Assembly: GCF_037975245.1 (NCBI RefSeq)
Contig: NC_092580.1
Location: 1,585,501 to 1,649,500, forward strand
Length of the DNA stretch: 64,000 nt
Reading direction: 5' to 3'
Origin: Apostichopus japonicus
Lineage: Eukaryota > Echinodermata > Holothuroidea > Aspidochirotida > Stichopodidae
Below are positions 11,108 through 22,900 of the stretch, one piece after another (the first letter of the stretch is position 1; every line of letters begins with the position of its first letter). The translations under genes were made by a program, and so were the position numbers. The notes under the pieces are model-generated. The model was not told the DNA's origin. It worked only from the letters and a program-made list of their open reading frames with translations, and searched no databases.

Positions 11108-11703
11108 GACACCATTGCTTTCAGTTATACTGTTATTAAACTTAATTCATCCATCCAATTCACATCTCAGTATCATGCTTAAACTTATGTGAGTTATGTG
11201 TTTTTCTAAGTGTCTACAGTGTATCTTTGCACCAATTCCATGCCAGCTCAATATCAAATTTAATGGACATTTTCAATTGATGGTGCTATTCATGGTCAAT
11301 TTGATATCATAATTCACAATTATAGAACAAAGTTCTATCCTTATTTTTCACAGTCACACTAGTGGACTAGAAAATGTTCTCACATTCTGGCATATGCTGC
11401 AAAGAGATTTGCATACAGGTAACTAGTATTTCTGCTCTGTTTATACTGTAAGGCATATGATGTCATGCAATTCCATTGGACTAATTATCTGAAATATTCA
11501 GAAAATGCATGTATTTCTGATGTTGTCCCAATAAGCTGTAGGCTATGTATGACAAAACATATACATGGCTTTTATAGCTCAATATGACTATGAAGGACTC
11601 TTACATCCACCAGTACAGGACTGACAAACTCCAAAGTATTTGTGATACTTCTTGTATAACATTACCCTTGTCCTTTGTGTTGGTCAATAGTCCAAAGGTC
11701 AAA
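11108..11703 (+). other. Left-arm-specific segment holding a transposase-like exon
   Basis: In the right arm, sequence matching ATCTCACAACATTTA joins directly to sequence matching CTGAAAATATTAACTCC near 47,745-47,770. This 0.6-kb block is therefore inserted here or deleted there. It contains a well-bordered candidate exon of the Kolobok-like gene, which makes deletion in the right arm the simpler reading. Confidence 0.7.
11354..11418 (+). pseudogene. Kolobok-like transposase fragment 3
   Basis: An exon-sized block lies between TTTTTCACAG and GTAACT. It reads HTSGLENV and then, after a one-base shift, SHILAYAAKRFAYR. In the Kolobok-like family a His/Asn-Thr-Ser-x-x-E segment followed by xxILKYAxKRFxF comes after the VWH block, so this is the expected next piece with a frameshift. 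It is present only in the left arm. Confidence 0.5.
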
Positions 11704-11779
11704 CACTGAAAATATTAACTCCAGATAAAAAAAAACCCAGAAAGTCAAATGACTTGGTGATTCCTTGCCAGTCTCTAAT

Positions 11780-11870
11780 ATACCTGACATAATCTTTTAG
11801 CTCTTTGAGATATCCTATGTACAAGCCAAAGTGTCCACACACCATCACCTTCACATAGATTACTTTTGCC
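11780..11870. repeat. Single founder-like unit of the 50-bp minisatellite, left arm
   Basis: The stretch GAGATATCCT then CAAGCCAAAGTGTCCACACA then CCATCACCTTCACAT matches, in reverse complement, about one unit of the array at 44.8-47.65 kb in the right arm. Flanking sequence also matches on one side (CCTTGCCAGTCTCTAATATAC) and on the other (ACAGCAAAGTCAACTGAGCTG). This is the same locus before expansion, or after collapse. Confidence 0.85.
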
Positions 11871-12223
11871 TCTGGCAAGGAATCAAAAGGGGGAAAAAAA
11901 TGTTTTCAATTTTCATAGTGTGGCTCTTTAGACAACTCAAAAAGTTCGGAGCATTTGACCCAAGTTTTCCTTAACTCTGTTGCCAACACCTGTTAAAACA
12001 TCATTGATGACAGCAAAGTCAACTGAGCTGAAATCTTTTGTAAGACATTTGAGTAACTGTTTCTTTTGCTTTTGCTTTCGTTGAAGTTGATAAATACTCA
12101 AATGCAGTGAAACTGTCATCAAAACTTTATATTGATGGTATTTTGTTCTGGTTTTATAATGCAATGATTCACAAAGCTGGCTTTCTCCTAACCTATTAAT
12201 TACTCTCCCTTATTTTCAAACAG

Positions 12224-12318
12224 CCCTCCTCCATTGACAAGGCCAGAAACCCTGTTGTTACTATTGACTACCAAAAGCAAAAGAATCGTAAACAGTTACA
12301 GAGGGAAGGAGAATCAGG
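12224..12318 (+). pseudogene. Kolobok-like transposase fragment 4, C-terminal exon
   Basis: A clean exon candidate lies between TTTTCAAACAG and GTAAGT. Its 31 codons read KARNPVVTIDYQKQKNRKQL and then REGES. Related transposases carry an AxxDHNxxxxR motif after the KRF block; VVTIDYQKQKNRKQ would be the corresponding part. The exon itself has no stop or frameshift. In the right arm all but its first 17 bases have been deleted (junction near 44,545), so that copy cannot encode this part. Confidence 0.45.
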
Positions 12319-12984
12319 GTAAGTTGTGTGGATTCTGTCAAGCCATAGTCAATAGTAAACAATTAATAAACAGTACTTGTAATAATAAAAATCATAAAAT
12401 AATAAAAATAATAAAATAATAAAAATAACAAAAAGTAAATGTCATGGTTAAAGAGGCAGCAAGTCACATATTTTGCTGATTTATTTTATTGATTTGTACA
12501 TCCAGACTTTGCACATCTCTTTTAACCGACTGCTGTGACTGATATTTTCATGAAGAGAGATTTAAAAGGAAAATCATTTCAGATGAAATTATAAACCAGT
12601 GCTGTTATCTTGATTCATGTGTATGTATATGTCTTTGTAATACCCACCATTTAAGCATGATATATCTAAGTTGGAAGCTCAAAAGCTGATTGCACAGATA
12701 CTTCCTGTGGATTGACTGTGCAAGTCTGGTTCACTATTATTTGTTCCTTTTCCTTGCCCATTTTGCACCAATAATTCAAAGTACTCTTTAAGTATACTGC
12801 CTGCCTTTTAGAGGAAACTTTAAAGGAAATAGTACCTGCACCTTTTCATGGGAGAGCACCTGACTTTGTAAATCAGTTTGTCAGAATCTCCCAAAATTAT
12901 TTCTTCATCCTAAATATGGAATGAACTTTTGCTGTCTTTTTTAGTGGGAGGGGGGAAGTGGGGGGTGAGGGAGGTGGGGGTGAG
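12241..12984. other. Left-arm-specific segment
   Basis: The right arm jumps from a match to CCTCCATTGACAA directly to a match to GGAGGTGGGGG. This 0.74-kb block, which includes most of exon fragment 4 and an AATAAAA-type microsatellite at about 12,378-12,432, is missing there. The deletion end in a G-rich tandem motif (12,950-12,995) suggests slippage or microhomology-driven loss. Confidence 0.7.
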
Positions 12985-14344
12985 GGAGGTGGGGGTTCAT
13001 CCTGCATATGTATAATGGAATGGCAAGTTCTAAGTATTTCTGTTGATCTGCAAAGATCAATTGGAAGATTTGGATCAACACTGTGATTTTACCTGTGTCA
13101 ATTTTACTCTACTTCACTTTGAACATTATAGGCAGTATGGTTGGCACATCTACTCTATCTAGTCCTTTAAGTGAATGCTTATTTATGTAGTTTTGTAGCT
13201 TGACCCTGTGTAATGTTACATTCTGACATTTGCATTGCACTCCTAATGTTACTTATTGAATGATTCAAGGGAACATTCAGTACATACAAGTGAGAGTACT
13301 AAATCAGCAGTTGTGATGCTGATCAAAATCATAACAAGGTTATCTGTGTTAGGTCCCCGCTAAGAACCTTTTACAGAAATATGAACATAATTGATACTGC
13401 ACCAACTAAAGCATGGAACTGGTGGTGATGTTTATCACAGCTTCAAATTGTATACATGAAATAGCTTGGAGAATGATAAATGCAGCTGTTAATTTCAGGA
13501 GATACTTACCATACTTATCACAGTTCACAACCCATAGTTCATGAAGTATTATGCTAAATGTTACAAATAAAGGACCCCCTTATCAATCTCAAAAAGTGCT
13601 CCCCCCCTTTCAAATTCCTGGCTACGTCGCTGGCTGATATGCTGTGAATGTGAGTAAAATATTCCAAATTGAACATTGAAAAATGTATTGCTAGTCATGC
13701 AGACGTCAAAGTGATAACTTTAAATCCGAACTTGGAAAAAAATAATACTTAGCACTTTCTTTATCTTACTTAATGAGTAAAAAAAACCTGATATTTTTTG
13801 GTACATATGTTTCCGCAAACGCCACACGTTATCTCACAAGAAATGGTTGCTTACATTGATTTTCCAACTCAACAGTGTACTAGCATGATATTACTCTATT
13901 GATAAATTAAGTATCCTTAGGCCTACATACTACGACAAAAACAGGGCTTTTCAACATCCAGGACACTTTGAAGGTGAAACAGTTTGTAACGCATACTGTT
14001 CACAAACGCTGGTATTTTATGGTTTTAATACACTTAATGATTAAACCACAAAATACCAAAACTTTGCGCTGCTGTGGCTTGAAAACTCCCCATATTGATT
14101 AGAAATTATCCTTTCAAACATTTCTGATGGCAATCACACCAACTTTATTATTGGGAGGCATATTTTTTTAATGTCAACATGGGAATTCGACTTAATGCCA
14201 AAAGGTCAAAAGGTGGAGTAGAACAACAAAGGTGGTGTTTTTTGTTTTTATATCTCAATGTTTTGTCTTGATGTTTTATGTCGATGTTTTGTCTTGATTC
14301 TTATAAATCTATCCGGCTACTGTACGTGGCAGAAAAAGCAGCAT

Positions 14345-14905
14345 TTTAGTGCATGCGTCCATGCTATTTGCAGTGAAAGGACGGAGGGGGGCGGGGGTGC
14401 ACGGACAATGATGCAAGGGACAAGAGAAGTAGGGCTTCAGGAGCTTTTGTATCCTTCCAGAATTTTGGAGGTTTTCATAGACATTCCTGTATTTTCTAAT
14501 GCAAATAGCTCTTTCAAATATTCTACTGCCCTTTTCCCTAAGTTGTCAAGTTTAGAGGATAAATCTGTCCTTCGTCTGGACAAACATCATATTTCTTTCC
14601 GCAGGTAGGCGTAGTGCCTCCATATATGATGGGCTGTAATTGTTGTACTCCCCAATCCTTACTCCTGTGAGTCCTGTCACTGTACCTGTCCCAAATCCCT
14701 ACCTTTCTCACTCCTCTGGAATCCATTTAACATTCAACTGTTAGACCACACTGCTACTACTGTAGTTGAACATTACGGTGGAGTAATTGCACACGAGAAT
14801 AATCAAAATAGAATATTTTGGAAAAACAAAAGTTGATAATAAGTTATATTAACAGTATCAGTAAATGGAGCAACAATAAGCTGTAACAGAAACCAACAGG
14901 GTAGG
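14345..14905. other. Left-arm-specific insertion
   Basis: Sequences flanking this block match the right arm at about 43,340-43,370 with the block absent. It contains an open frame of 116 residues (14,258-14,608) that crosses the left border and has no recognisable domain, so I do not call it a gene. No clear terminal repeats were seen. Confidence 0.6.
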
Positions 14906-15587
14906 ATGCAGAGATATTTATATATTGAAAGCTTTTATTTAATGCAGTATGGTGCCTTGAATCAGCAATTGCAGTTTTCACATAAGTACCCAGTTTATTA
15001 ATGTACTCTCATTTGGAATCCGGAGGTGCACAACCACTATTTCGAGGGAGAGAATTAGAAATTGTCTTTGATTTTCATTGAGATGGCAGGGGCACTACGG
15101 CAACTTTGTAGTTTAAGTAGGAAAACAAGGCTTTTTACATACACTTGTGAAAAGGCACCAAGGGGCATGGTTTCCAGAGTGAGAAAAAGCATGTAGAATT
15201 AACAGAATTTTAAGAGCAACTTTTCTTTCAGTGGTTTCTTAAAACTGTACATCAAAACCTTAACATTGCCCGCAGCTGCTCAATATTTACCGGCTCTTGG
15301 CGCAAATTTCCCTGGAGTTTTGGACAGTCTTAGAGCCCTGACTTATATGATAAAGTTGTAGGATGATCAAGAGGGCACCTAAGGCATTGAAAGGGTTAAA
15401 AGGCATACCACAGTTGTTGCTATCAGTGATGGATGATTTTTAAGCTCATTACCGCAAGAGGTATTTTGCCATCCACCTGCTTCCTGACGTACATATTTTT
15501 ACGTTCATTGAGTGTGTTTTGATTTTCTTCTTTCACCCTCTGTCTGTCTACATTGTTGGTTCTCTTTTCTTTCATCTTCCGCTGCAG

Positions 15588-15720
15588 TTTATTCTCCCCA
15601 CAAAAGGTCCCTATAGAAAATTTAGGAGATACGGCTCAGTCCGAGGACAAGCATGGCTCATCTCTGAACACGGAGTCCAGTTGTAGCGATAGTTACAGGG
15701 ACATTTTAACCAGTCATAAG
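15588..15720 (+). pseudogene. Exon a of an unknown gene, left-arm copy
   Basis: The exon follows GCTGCAG and ends at CATAAG before GTAAGT. It reads LFSPQKVPIENLGDTAQSED then a Ser-rich tail ending ILTSHK. The right-arm copy lacks one G at the donor, so that its exon ends in AA and joins exon b in frame. The extra G here moves the donor to phase 0, and the join to exon b runs into a stop. The exon itself has no stop. Confidence 0.6.
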
Positions 15721-16339
15721 GTAAGTTTCACTCTCTAAACATGTTTTATTTTAAGCAAGGTTTTGTCAGCTGGCAACATATTATCTATGTTTTATTCTTT
15801 TGTAAAACAATTCAAAAATAAGAAACTGACTGGGAAAAGTAAATGCAATGTATTGAGACAAGTTATTGGATAATCCCAAACTGAATGTTTACTTACCATA
15901 AATGTAACTGGTTGAAAGGTAACGATGTGTCTTGGTAACAACATTTTAAACTATCTCAAGTTGTAAAGGATTGGGAAGGTAAATAGAAGTTGATTTGGGA
16001 AGGGGGTGAGTGGAGGAGGGGTGGGCGGCTAAAATAAGTTGCTTGTAACGAAATGATCTTTACATTTACACTCTAAACAGTTGACTCTACTGAAAACTGC
16101 ACGGTGCATTTTAAAGTACACCACTTTCTATTTCTTGCTGAAAAGCAGAACTGTTTGTGACTTTGTATTGAGTTTGTTTTGATCTCATCTCCCTTCATGT
16201 AATGTATAGGGAGATGAGATATTGTACTTCATCCCACATCAGAAATGTGAGTGAGTGAGTAAGTGTGCGTGGGTGGGTGGGCAGGTGGGTGGATGTGTGT
16301 ATGTTTGATAGTGAGTGAGCAAAATTAAGTATGTCGCAA

Positions 16340-16880
16340 ACTCCTCCTAGACCCCAAGTCCTGTCGAGTTCAAGCTTGGTGGGTGGGAGCCTGACCATGT
16401 TAACTCATGCTTGTGTGATTGATGACGTCAAAGAGGTCGAAGGTCAAGAAATCTAAAATTGGTTTTAGCCATTTTCTGCATGCCAACTTGTTGGACAAAG
16501 GCATTAAACCACATTATATGTAGAGAATGAAGAGACAAAGTTTAAAACAAGACAGATTTAGCTGTTTAGGCTTGTAGTTAATGGGTCAATTGAGTTAAAG
16601 TTAAAATTAATCTAAATTGTTCAAAAGAGTGTGTCGTGTCTCCTAGACTGTAAGTCCGATCAGGTTCAAACTTGGTGGGTAGGTGCCTGACCATGTACTG
16701 TAAACTTGATCTTGAGTGATTGGTATAAATGTCATAGGTGAAAGGTCAAATACCCAGAAACTGTAGCCATTTTCTGCTTGTCAGTATGTTGGAAAAAGTC
16801 ATTAAACCACAAAATATGTAGACTATAATTGGACAAATTTTAAATTAGAACTTAAGGGTCAAGGTCAAAGTTCATAGTAG
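16340..16880. repeat. Two diverged tandem copies of an intronic repeat of about 290 bp
   Basis: The block starting GACCCCAAGTCCTGTCGAGT then TCAAGCTTGGTGGGT, with AGCCATTTTCTGC, TTGTTGGA and ATTAAACCACA, recurs about 290 bp later with many substitutions. Each copy includes AAGGTCAA or GTCAAAGTTCA motifs. Both copies also exist in the right arm. Similar wording recurs near 36.3-36.8 kb, so this is an interspersed family. Confidence 0.7.
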
Positions 16881-17015
16881 ATCCATTCCATCATAGAAGA
16901 GATAAGATGCCATGGATTGCCATCTTGTCTTATGTTTTAATCGTAATAGATGCTAAGATCCCATAACAAGGGAGTTTATTAGGTAAGTTAAATTCGTTTC
17001 TGTTTTTCTCGACAG

Positions 17016-17100
17016 GAAAGATATGATTGATAAAGATGGCTACCTTCAAAGTGTGCAAGGAATTAAGATGACTAATGAAGCAATCCATGACAGAATGAAG
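17016..17100 (+). pseudogene. Exon b of an unknown gene, left-arm copy
   Basis: This 85-bp exon lies between TTTTTCTCGACAG and GTGAG. In the frame that continues into exon c it reads KDMIDKDGYLQSVQGIKMTN then EAIHDRMK. It is heptad-like and polar, suggesting coiled coil. The exon is intact, but the left-arm joins on both sides are broken. The right-arm copy at 41,182-41,266 differs by a Ser-to-Gly change and silent changes. Confidence 0.65.
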
Positions 17101-17696
17101 GTGAGATGACAAAACTATTAATTAATGGATCATTCAAAGTCAATTTGAGTATAGTTTCATTAGTTTAATGTAAGTTTAATTGCTTTGTTCAAGGGCTGTC
17201 CTAACATTGTTGGTGTTTAGTATCATTAGATGCACGGTTACATTCCGACTAACATGCAGCATCATGTAACCTATTGAAAATTTCAAGTTTCATTGCTTAC
17301 ACTACATTTCGTGTTTAATAGAATGTTGAGTGAAACTACCCACTGCTGTAGGGGATGAAACATTTGGTGTTTAATCCACAAGCTCCAGCTCATTCCTTGG
17401 GGCTTAAATTTCAACTCCTACCCAGATCCCAACGAAGAGAGTAAGTGACGTCTGCTCCTGTAACGTGACAATAGCATAAGAGATGGTGGTATGAACAGAC
17501 CTTATGGGGAAAAGTTAACTAGTCATTTAATGAAAGTGAAAATATTCCCCATCTTGGTGGGGTGGAATTCATTTCCCCTGTGGGTTATATAACAAAAGAG
17601 AAATCTGTAAGCAATGATGATTATTTATGCATCTTTGCGTGATTGAATACTAATCCATCTTTGCGTGATTGATTATTAATCCATCTTTCTGCTTAG

Positions 17697-17816
17697 ACGT
17701 AGAAGGACAGCGTAGTAAAATCAGAGGATTCCGTGAAGACACTGGTAGCAGAGATCAAGATGCTAGGTCAAAGGGTCGTCAATCTCATAAAGCCGTACAG
17801 AAGGAGGAAGAGCCAG
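17697..17816 (+). pseudogene. Exon c of an unknown gene, broken left-arm copy
   Basis: In the right arm this exon is 121 bp and reads without a stop. Here the second codon is TAG where the right arm has TTG, and one T is lost in GGGTCGTCAATC (right arm GGGTCGTTCAATC), shifting the frame. Both changes disable this copy. Splice borders TGCTTAG and GGTACA are kept. Confidence 0.8.
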
Positions 17817-18929
17817 GTACATTTTCAAGTTTCTTCCTTTTGGGTTTGTTACGTTGAGAGTACAAGATGGATATGATGCTCGCATTGTATAAATTATTGG
17901 TAGCAGTATGCTGGAGACAATGGGTTGTAGGACTATTGTTTGTGAGCTGGTCACACATATGGTCATGTGCGAAGAAAGTTCGAATGTTTTTCAAAACTAA
18001 CCAATGAGTCTGTCTTGCGTTCAAAGATTTACTTTACTGCTAAATAAACCCGAGCACGTGCAGCAGGAGTGTCAAGCATAAACTAGGGAAGTTTAAATTC
18101 GGTTAAAATGTTCTATTTATGGTAGTTCTCAAGCGAAGATGTTACCTAACTTAAATGGAATTGATACCAAGTTTTTGTATTGAATGAGTGCAGTTGTTAA
18201 ATTTTATGCTCCCGCCAACCCCACCCCACCCCCGGAAAGAAGTATCCCTAACCGTGATGAAATATCACTTAGTAATATTCAGTCTTACCGAAGGGGATGG
18301 AGTACAACAGAGTTGAGGAGAGTGGAATTTTCTGAACGTTAAAGAATACATCAAGTTTATTTCCTTGTCCTCAGATTCAGTGTAAAGTACATCTGGTGAA
18401 TATTGTAAGGATAACAAGCTCTTTCCCTTTTTCCTAGAACTGAATAAGTATTAACGCAAAGCAAATTGCTCTTTTTACCCATCATGAAAGTAGCTGTCCA
18501 GTTACTAGTGTATTGGAAACAATATTATACCTGCCATTAGTTTTGCCATATGTAACTGTGCATGATTTTTTTTTGGGGGGGTGGGGTTCCCTTAAATTGT
18601 ATGTGCATTGTGTCACGTTTGTTTTGACAAATAAGGCTTTGCTCTGTGCAGTGATAATTTTTTTCCTATAATCCCAGAGATATAAATATAAATATATTTG
18701 GAGCAAAATCTTGAAAAGGGTGTAACAATATTAACGTTGGGTCGGGTCAGATCTTTGCAGAAACCCTACACATGAAGAGACTAGGAGATAACTGGTTGGG
18801 GAGGATGGGAGGGGGGGGGTGGGTCTTGGTGGAATATTTAGGGACATTGCAGTTATTGTGTGTTGTTCTCCATCTCAATTAAAGACCTGTAATTTATTTG
18901 TAAATAAACACCCAGTTTATTTTTCACAG

Positions 18930-19029
18930 TGGGTAGGTGACAAGGACCCCAAGAGTGGTGATGCAGTCGCTATCACCGATCCACAACAGTTTGCAAGACG
19001 GACAAGATCATACGGAGTACAAGAAGAAG
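18930..19029 (+). pseudogene. add: Adducin exon, damaged second copy
   Basis: The exon follows TTTTTCACAG and reads WVGDKDPKSGDAVAITDPQQ then FARR before losing frame. The intact copy is at 54,530-54,631 on the minus strand. Here two bases are missing (CAAGACGGAC against CAAGACAGGGAC), so the frame shifts and a stop follows. Similarity extends about 60 bases past the donor to ATTGATTGTTTTATTTTT and ends there, and it starts within a few bases of the acceptor. Thus a block of about 160 bp, exon plus 3' flank, was duplicated. It begins 13 bases inside the spacer, immediately next to the left arm. Confidence 0.85.
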
Positions 19030-19905
19030 GTTAAACTGTATGTTGATGACGTTATACACTGTTATTTCTAATTGATTGTTTTATTTTTGTTGTTTGTCAC
19101 CACTTTCTCCTTCCTCTCACTTCTTTCCCATTTTTTCGCCTTTCCCCTAATTCTGTCTTCCGAGGAGTGAATGATGTATCTGGTATGTTATAGAAAAAGT
19201 GGTAAAAAAAAGAAGATAATGTAAAAGTGTATCAGTGGGTGCAGTGGCCCTGGATTCGTTGAAGCGGACTCCCCACATAGGTAGGGTTCTCCCCTTGAAG
19301 GGAGCGGACTCCTCATTTAGGGAGCCATTTCCACATGTAGGGAGGGTTCACCCAAGAAAGTTTTTTAAGTTGTGCTATTTATTACTTTTGTATTTTTATG
19401 TCAGGTTGAAGCGGGGTGGGTGTATATTACCATTCCATCCCGCCCCCAACCCCTTCCCACCCAGGATCATTTTACACACAGCAGACCCTTAGCAAGCCTC
19501 AAAAAGTGTGCTGTGAGAACTTTAAAAACACTTAAATTTTTCATTCTTAAATCTCTCCTCCTTAGTATCACTATTCAATGTCCTCTTAGTGTTATGTTAT
19601 GTGTCTTCTTAGTGCTTTGTTATGTGTTCTGTTATTCTGACATCTTTGATAGATGTCCCTAAGAGTGTCTGCCGGTGAAGTTTTCGTAATCATATTAGCC
19701 AGAAATGAATAAGTGATGAGGTCACACCTGCTTCCAACAGAACGAGGCATTTAGCTCTCACGCCACACGCTCCTTGCAGCTGGTGCCAGGACGGCAGTGG
19801 CAAAAGGCATGAATTTTTAATGCCCCATCCTTGATGGCAGAGAGACTATAAATAGAAGTGCTATAATGTTACCAACAAGGATGTTGTCTACTCTTTGAAT
19901 TTCAG

Positions 19906-19998
19906 ATAAGGCAAGAGCGTTTTTGGGATAAGACGCACCCTGGACCCATCTCTGAAGTTCTGGCAGGTATAACTTATGGAGATGCTCGCAGGACACAG
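19906..19998 (+). CDS. add: Adducin exon (tail-proximal, IRQERF block)
   Basis: This 93-bp phase-0 exon lies between TTTGAATTTCAG and GTGTGT and encodes 31 residues: IRQERFWDKTHPGPISEVLA then GITYGDARRTQ. In animal adducins the block NPNQF-x-PLYTDP is followed by RNKIREQN and then AGPQSQLL; IRQERF and PGPISEVLAG are the matching parts. Joined after the preceding exon (ITDPQQF ... KEYKKK) the phases fit. Adducin caps actin filaments and recruits spectrin at the membrane skeleton; this part lies between the neck and the tail. Confidence 0.8.
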
Positions 19999-22900
19999 GT
20001 GTGTTGGAATTATCCTTGTCTCTGGCCCCTTCTACCTTCCATTCTTCTCCCCACCCCCATACCTACTAGGTTCAGTAGTACGTCAGCTTATAAGGTTTTT
20101 TATTTCATGGACAAGACCGTAATAAGTTGGTGTAGGGTAACATAGCAGTTGTACGGGTATGCTACTGTAGACAAGGACAGAATAAAGCACCCACGCTACC
20201 TGTTGTGTTCTAACACGTCTCATACCAGCAAAACAGTGTCCTGTTTCATTTAAGCTATAACACTGGTACGAGAGTAAACCACCTGTATCAGCCCGACGAC
20301 CCTATAAAGTGTATTGTTTCACATAGCAGAGAAAACCGTGGAAAAGTTAACAGAAAAAAATCCAGCCAACTGAAAATTCTTGGAATGATAGTTATATTGT
20401 AAACATTGATCAAGATCTAATTATATGGTAAAGTTTGATCAAGGTATCAGTTAACTTTAGAATAGAAAGTCATCTTTTTTTTTTTCGTCTGTAGTTAGGT
20501 AATAGCTTGGCTGGCCTATCCCCCAATCCCAACAATTTTTTTTATGTTATTTGATTAAGCATTTTCTTGACCGCACCTACCAATGGGCTGCCAAAAACTT
20601 AAGTATCCTTGCTTAGAAAAATTGTAAAATCTTCATCATTAATCCAAGACAAGCACTAAGTAATAGAAAGAGAGAAATTAAAGGGAGGGGGGGTGGCAAT
20701 TTTTGTTTGGTGTTTGCCTGGTGTGACAGTCGTAAAGATACCGTTCATGTGTACTTATTAAAGTGTGGTGAAATTTAAGAATGGTCTCGACATCCCTGCC
20801 GTTAGGTTCTATGTAGGTAATATTAGTGAATGTACCACAAGAAAGTACATGTGCTAAGGGGAAAAGTTGAGATATTAGCCACTCCCCCTCCTCCCCCCCC
20901 CCCACTCCACCCAGTAAACTGTGTGGGTAAATTGACACTGAAGCTAGTACTTGAACATGCCACTGGAGTTGCACTTCTTGTTAAAATCAATAGGTTGAAC
21001 AAACTTCCATTGATAAGATCGAATTAATTGATCAATCTCAACTTTCTAAAGCCAGCTTACTTGGAAAAAAATATCTTCAGTTATGGCTTGTTTTGATATT
21101 CTTCATTAATGATTACACAAAGTGATTGGTTTTAAGTGTAGAAATCATGTCACCTTTTACGTGAGTTGCCATAAATCAATGCTTTGCTTTACTTTTGTTG
21201 GTGAACTCGGTTTGATCAGTGCTGTTCTACCCAACCTTTACCCCCCACCCACCTTGCCCCACCCCCAAATTGCAGTTGTTTTGGGATTGGTTTGACTAAA
21301 CTTAACTTTGAAAGACTTGCCTGTACTTTTTGTTTTCTTTTCAATTGAGTGTTTTGTTTTGAAATTATTTTTGAAGTGATATTGTTTTCGTAAGCTTCAC
21401 TTTCACCCTCATTTTGCATGAAAAAATGTTTTTATGGTAATATGTGTATCTTTGCTGAACATCAGAAAGATCAAAAAATACAAGAATATAAATTCATAAT
21501 GAAACTATAGTTTAGAGAATTAATACCCAGGAGATTCTCAAAGAATATTATTTTAGATTTGCCAGATTTTCTGAAAACATCGGTTCTGATCCTGCCAGAC
21601 TGTATGTTCAGTTAAAGTAGCATTCAGCTTGAAAAAATCTCAATTAAAAACCAAACCATGTATACCATATCAAATACGAACATAATAGATGTTCAAATGA
21701 TAGAAATTACACAAAGAGGAAGTTTTAACCTCCGACTATGGTCCATATTAGCTGTTAGCGTTAGTCTTTACCATGTTTTTACTGTTGTCTAGCTTTAGTG
21801 TTTGGCTAACAAACAGTTAAACACAATGAAAATAGGGGGAAAAGAGCTCCTTTACTCTAAATTGCCTGCTTGGAATATAGCTCCAATTTTAGTCAAATTA
21901 CAGTAGTGCATGTCACCTTTAAACCCTGTCTTTCTTCAATTTCCTTAAACTAGATCCCCCAAAATTGCTTGACTTTCTCTCCAAATTACGATGTTGCCTC
22001 GACCAAAAAGAGGGGAGAAAGGAGAAACTGTTTTCTTTCTTAATTCAGCCATCTTTTTGGGCATATTTTTTTTTGCTGTTCAGCAAAGAAATGCTACAAT
22101 GATGTGATTTTGCTGTGACGTTGTCACAACTTGTCACAAGTCTGTATTTACTCTGTCGTTGTCGTTGATGTTGTTGCAAGTTTTGGTTTTCCTTCCCCAC
22201 TCGGTCGCCCAGGATGTGCCGCTGTCAGATTCTCGTGACAGTATGGAACAGGGCCAACAGGTTTAGGAAATAAATTTAATAACAAAAGCAAAACAAAAGC
22301 GCATCTTGAGAATAAAAGCAACCGAAATATCATCATTTTGTCACGGTGGATTTATATTGCAGACTTGAGGTTTCCGTATTATCTATGAGGACATTATTAG
22401 AACAAACATCAGTAGAAACTAAAGTTATCTCTCACCCTGTTTACTTCATCCATTTTCATTGATTGTCGATGCATGTGGGGAAGTGGGGGGGGGAAGGGGT
22501 TAATGCCACCCTGAATATTAAATATGCAAAATTCTTAAAACCCACAGAAAGATCAAATGTAAGAGAGTATCAAGATGTCTTACTTTACTTTTCATATAGC
22601 AGAAAGGGACAGAGGTGATCAGGCTAATTAGCCATGTGAAGTTGCACCTCTTTGGGCGTGGGTTGAGGGGGAAAAATACACCAGGGGTTTCGTACGGAAA
22701 TATTGCATAATATTGCCTTCACCTGGTGGTAATCGGAATAGAATATAAAGTGTAGTAGGTTAAATGCTACTTCACAAAATAGATCTTTTAGCTTTCAATG
22801 CAGTCTTCGTCTCTGAAATGCTCTCTCAACCGATTCTCCATTCAGTGATAAAAGGACATCTGGATTCAACTTTAAGTCTCTGCTTGTTTGTTTGTTTCTG

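Larger units (their letters stand above)
5788..18917 (+). repeat. Left arm of the large inverted repeat
   Basis: This segment is matched in reverse orientation by about 39,403-53,019. Anchor matches, in order, include the GGGTGGGTCCGTTTGAACTA edge, the LINE fragment, the Kolobok-like pieces, the 29-bp array, the TGACGTCTGC region, exons a-c and the TTGTAAATAAACACCCAG inner edge. Relative to the right arm the left has extra DNA at about 11,108-11,703, 12,241-12,984, 14,345-14,905 and 18,850-18,885. It lacks about 110 bp of LINE sequence near 6,680 and the expansion of the 50-bp minisatellite. Exons here carry more disabling changes than their right-arm partners. Confidence 0.93.

Noticed and set aside
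15588-17816. Exons a-c as part of adducin
   Set aside because: Their phases (2, 2, 0, 1) do not join the flanking phase-0 adducin exons, and no adducin similarity was seen, so they are treated as a separate gene.
17763-18024. Minus-strand frames in the left arm and their mirrored plus-strand frames at 40,256-40,526
   Set aside because: They are antisense to exon c and its intron. Being preserved in both arms reflects the duplication, not selection on these frames.
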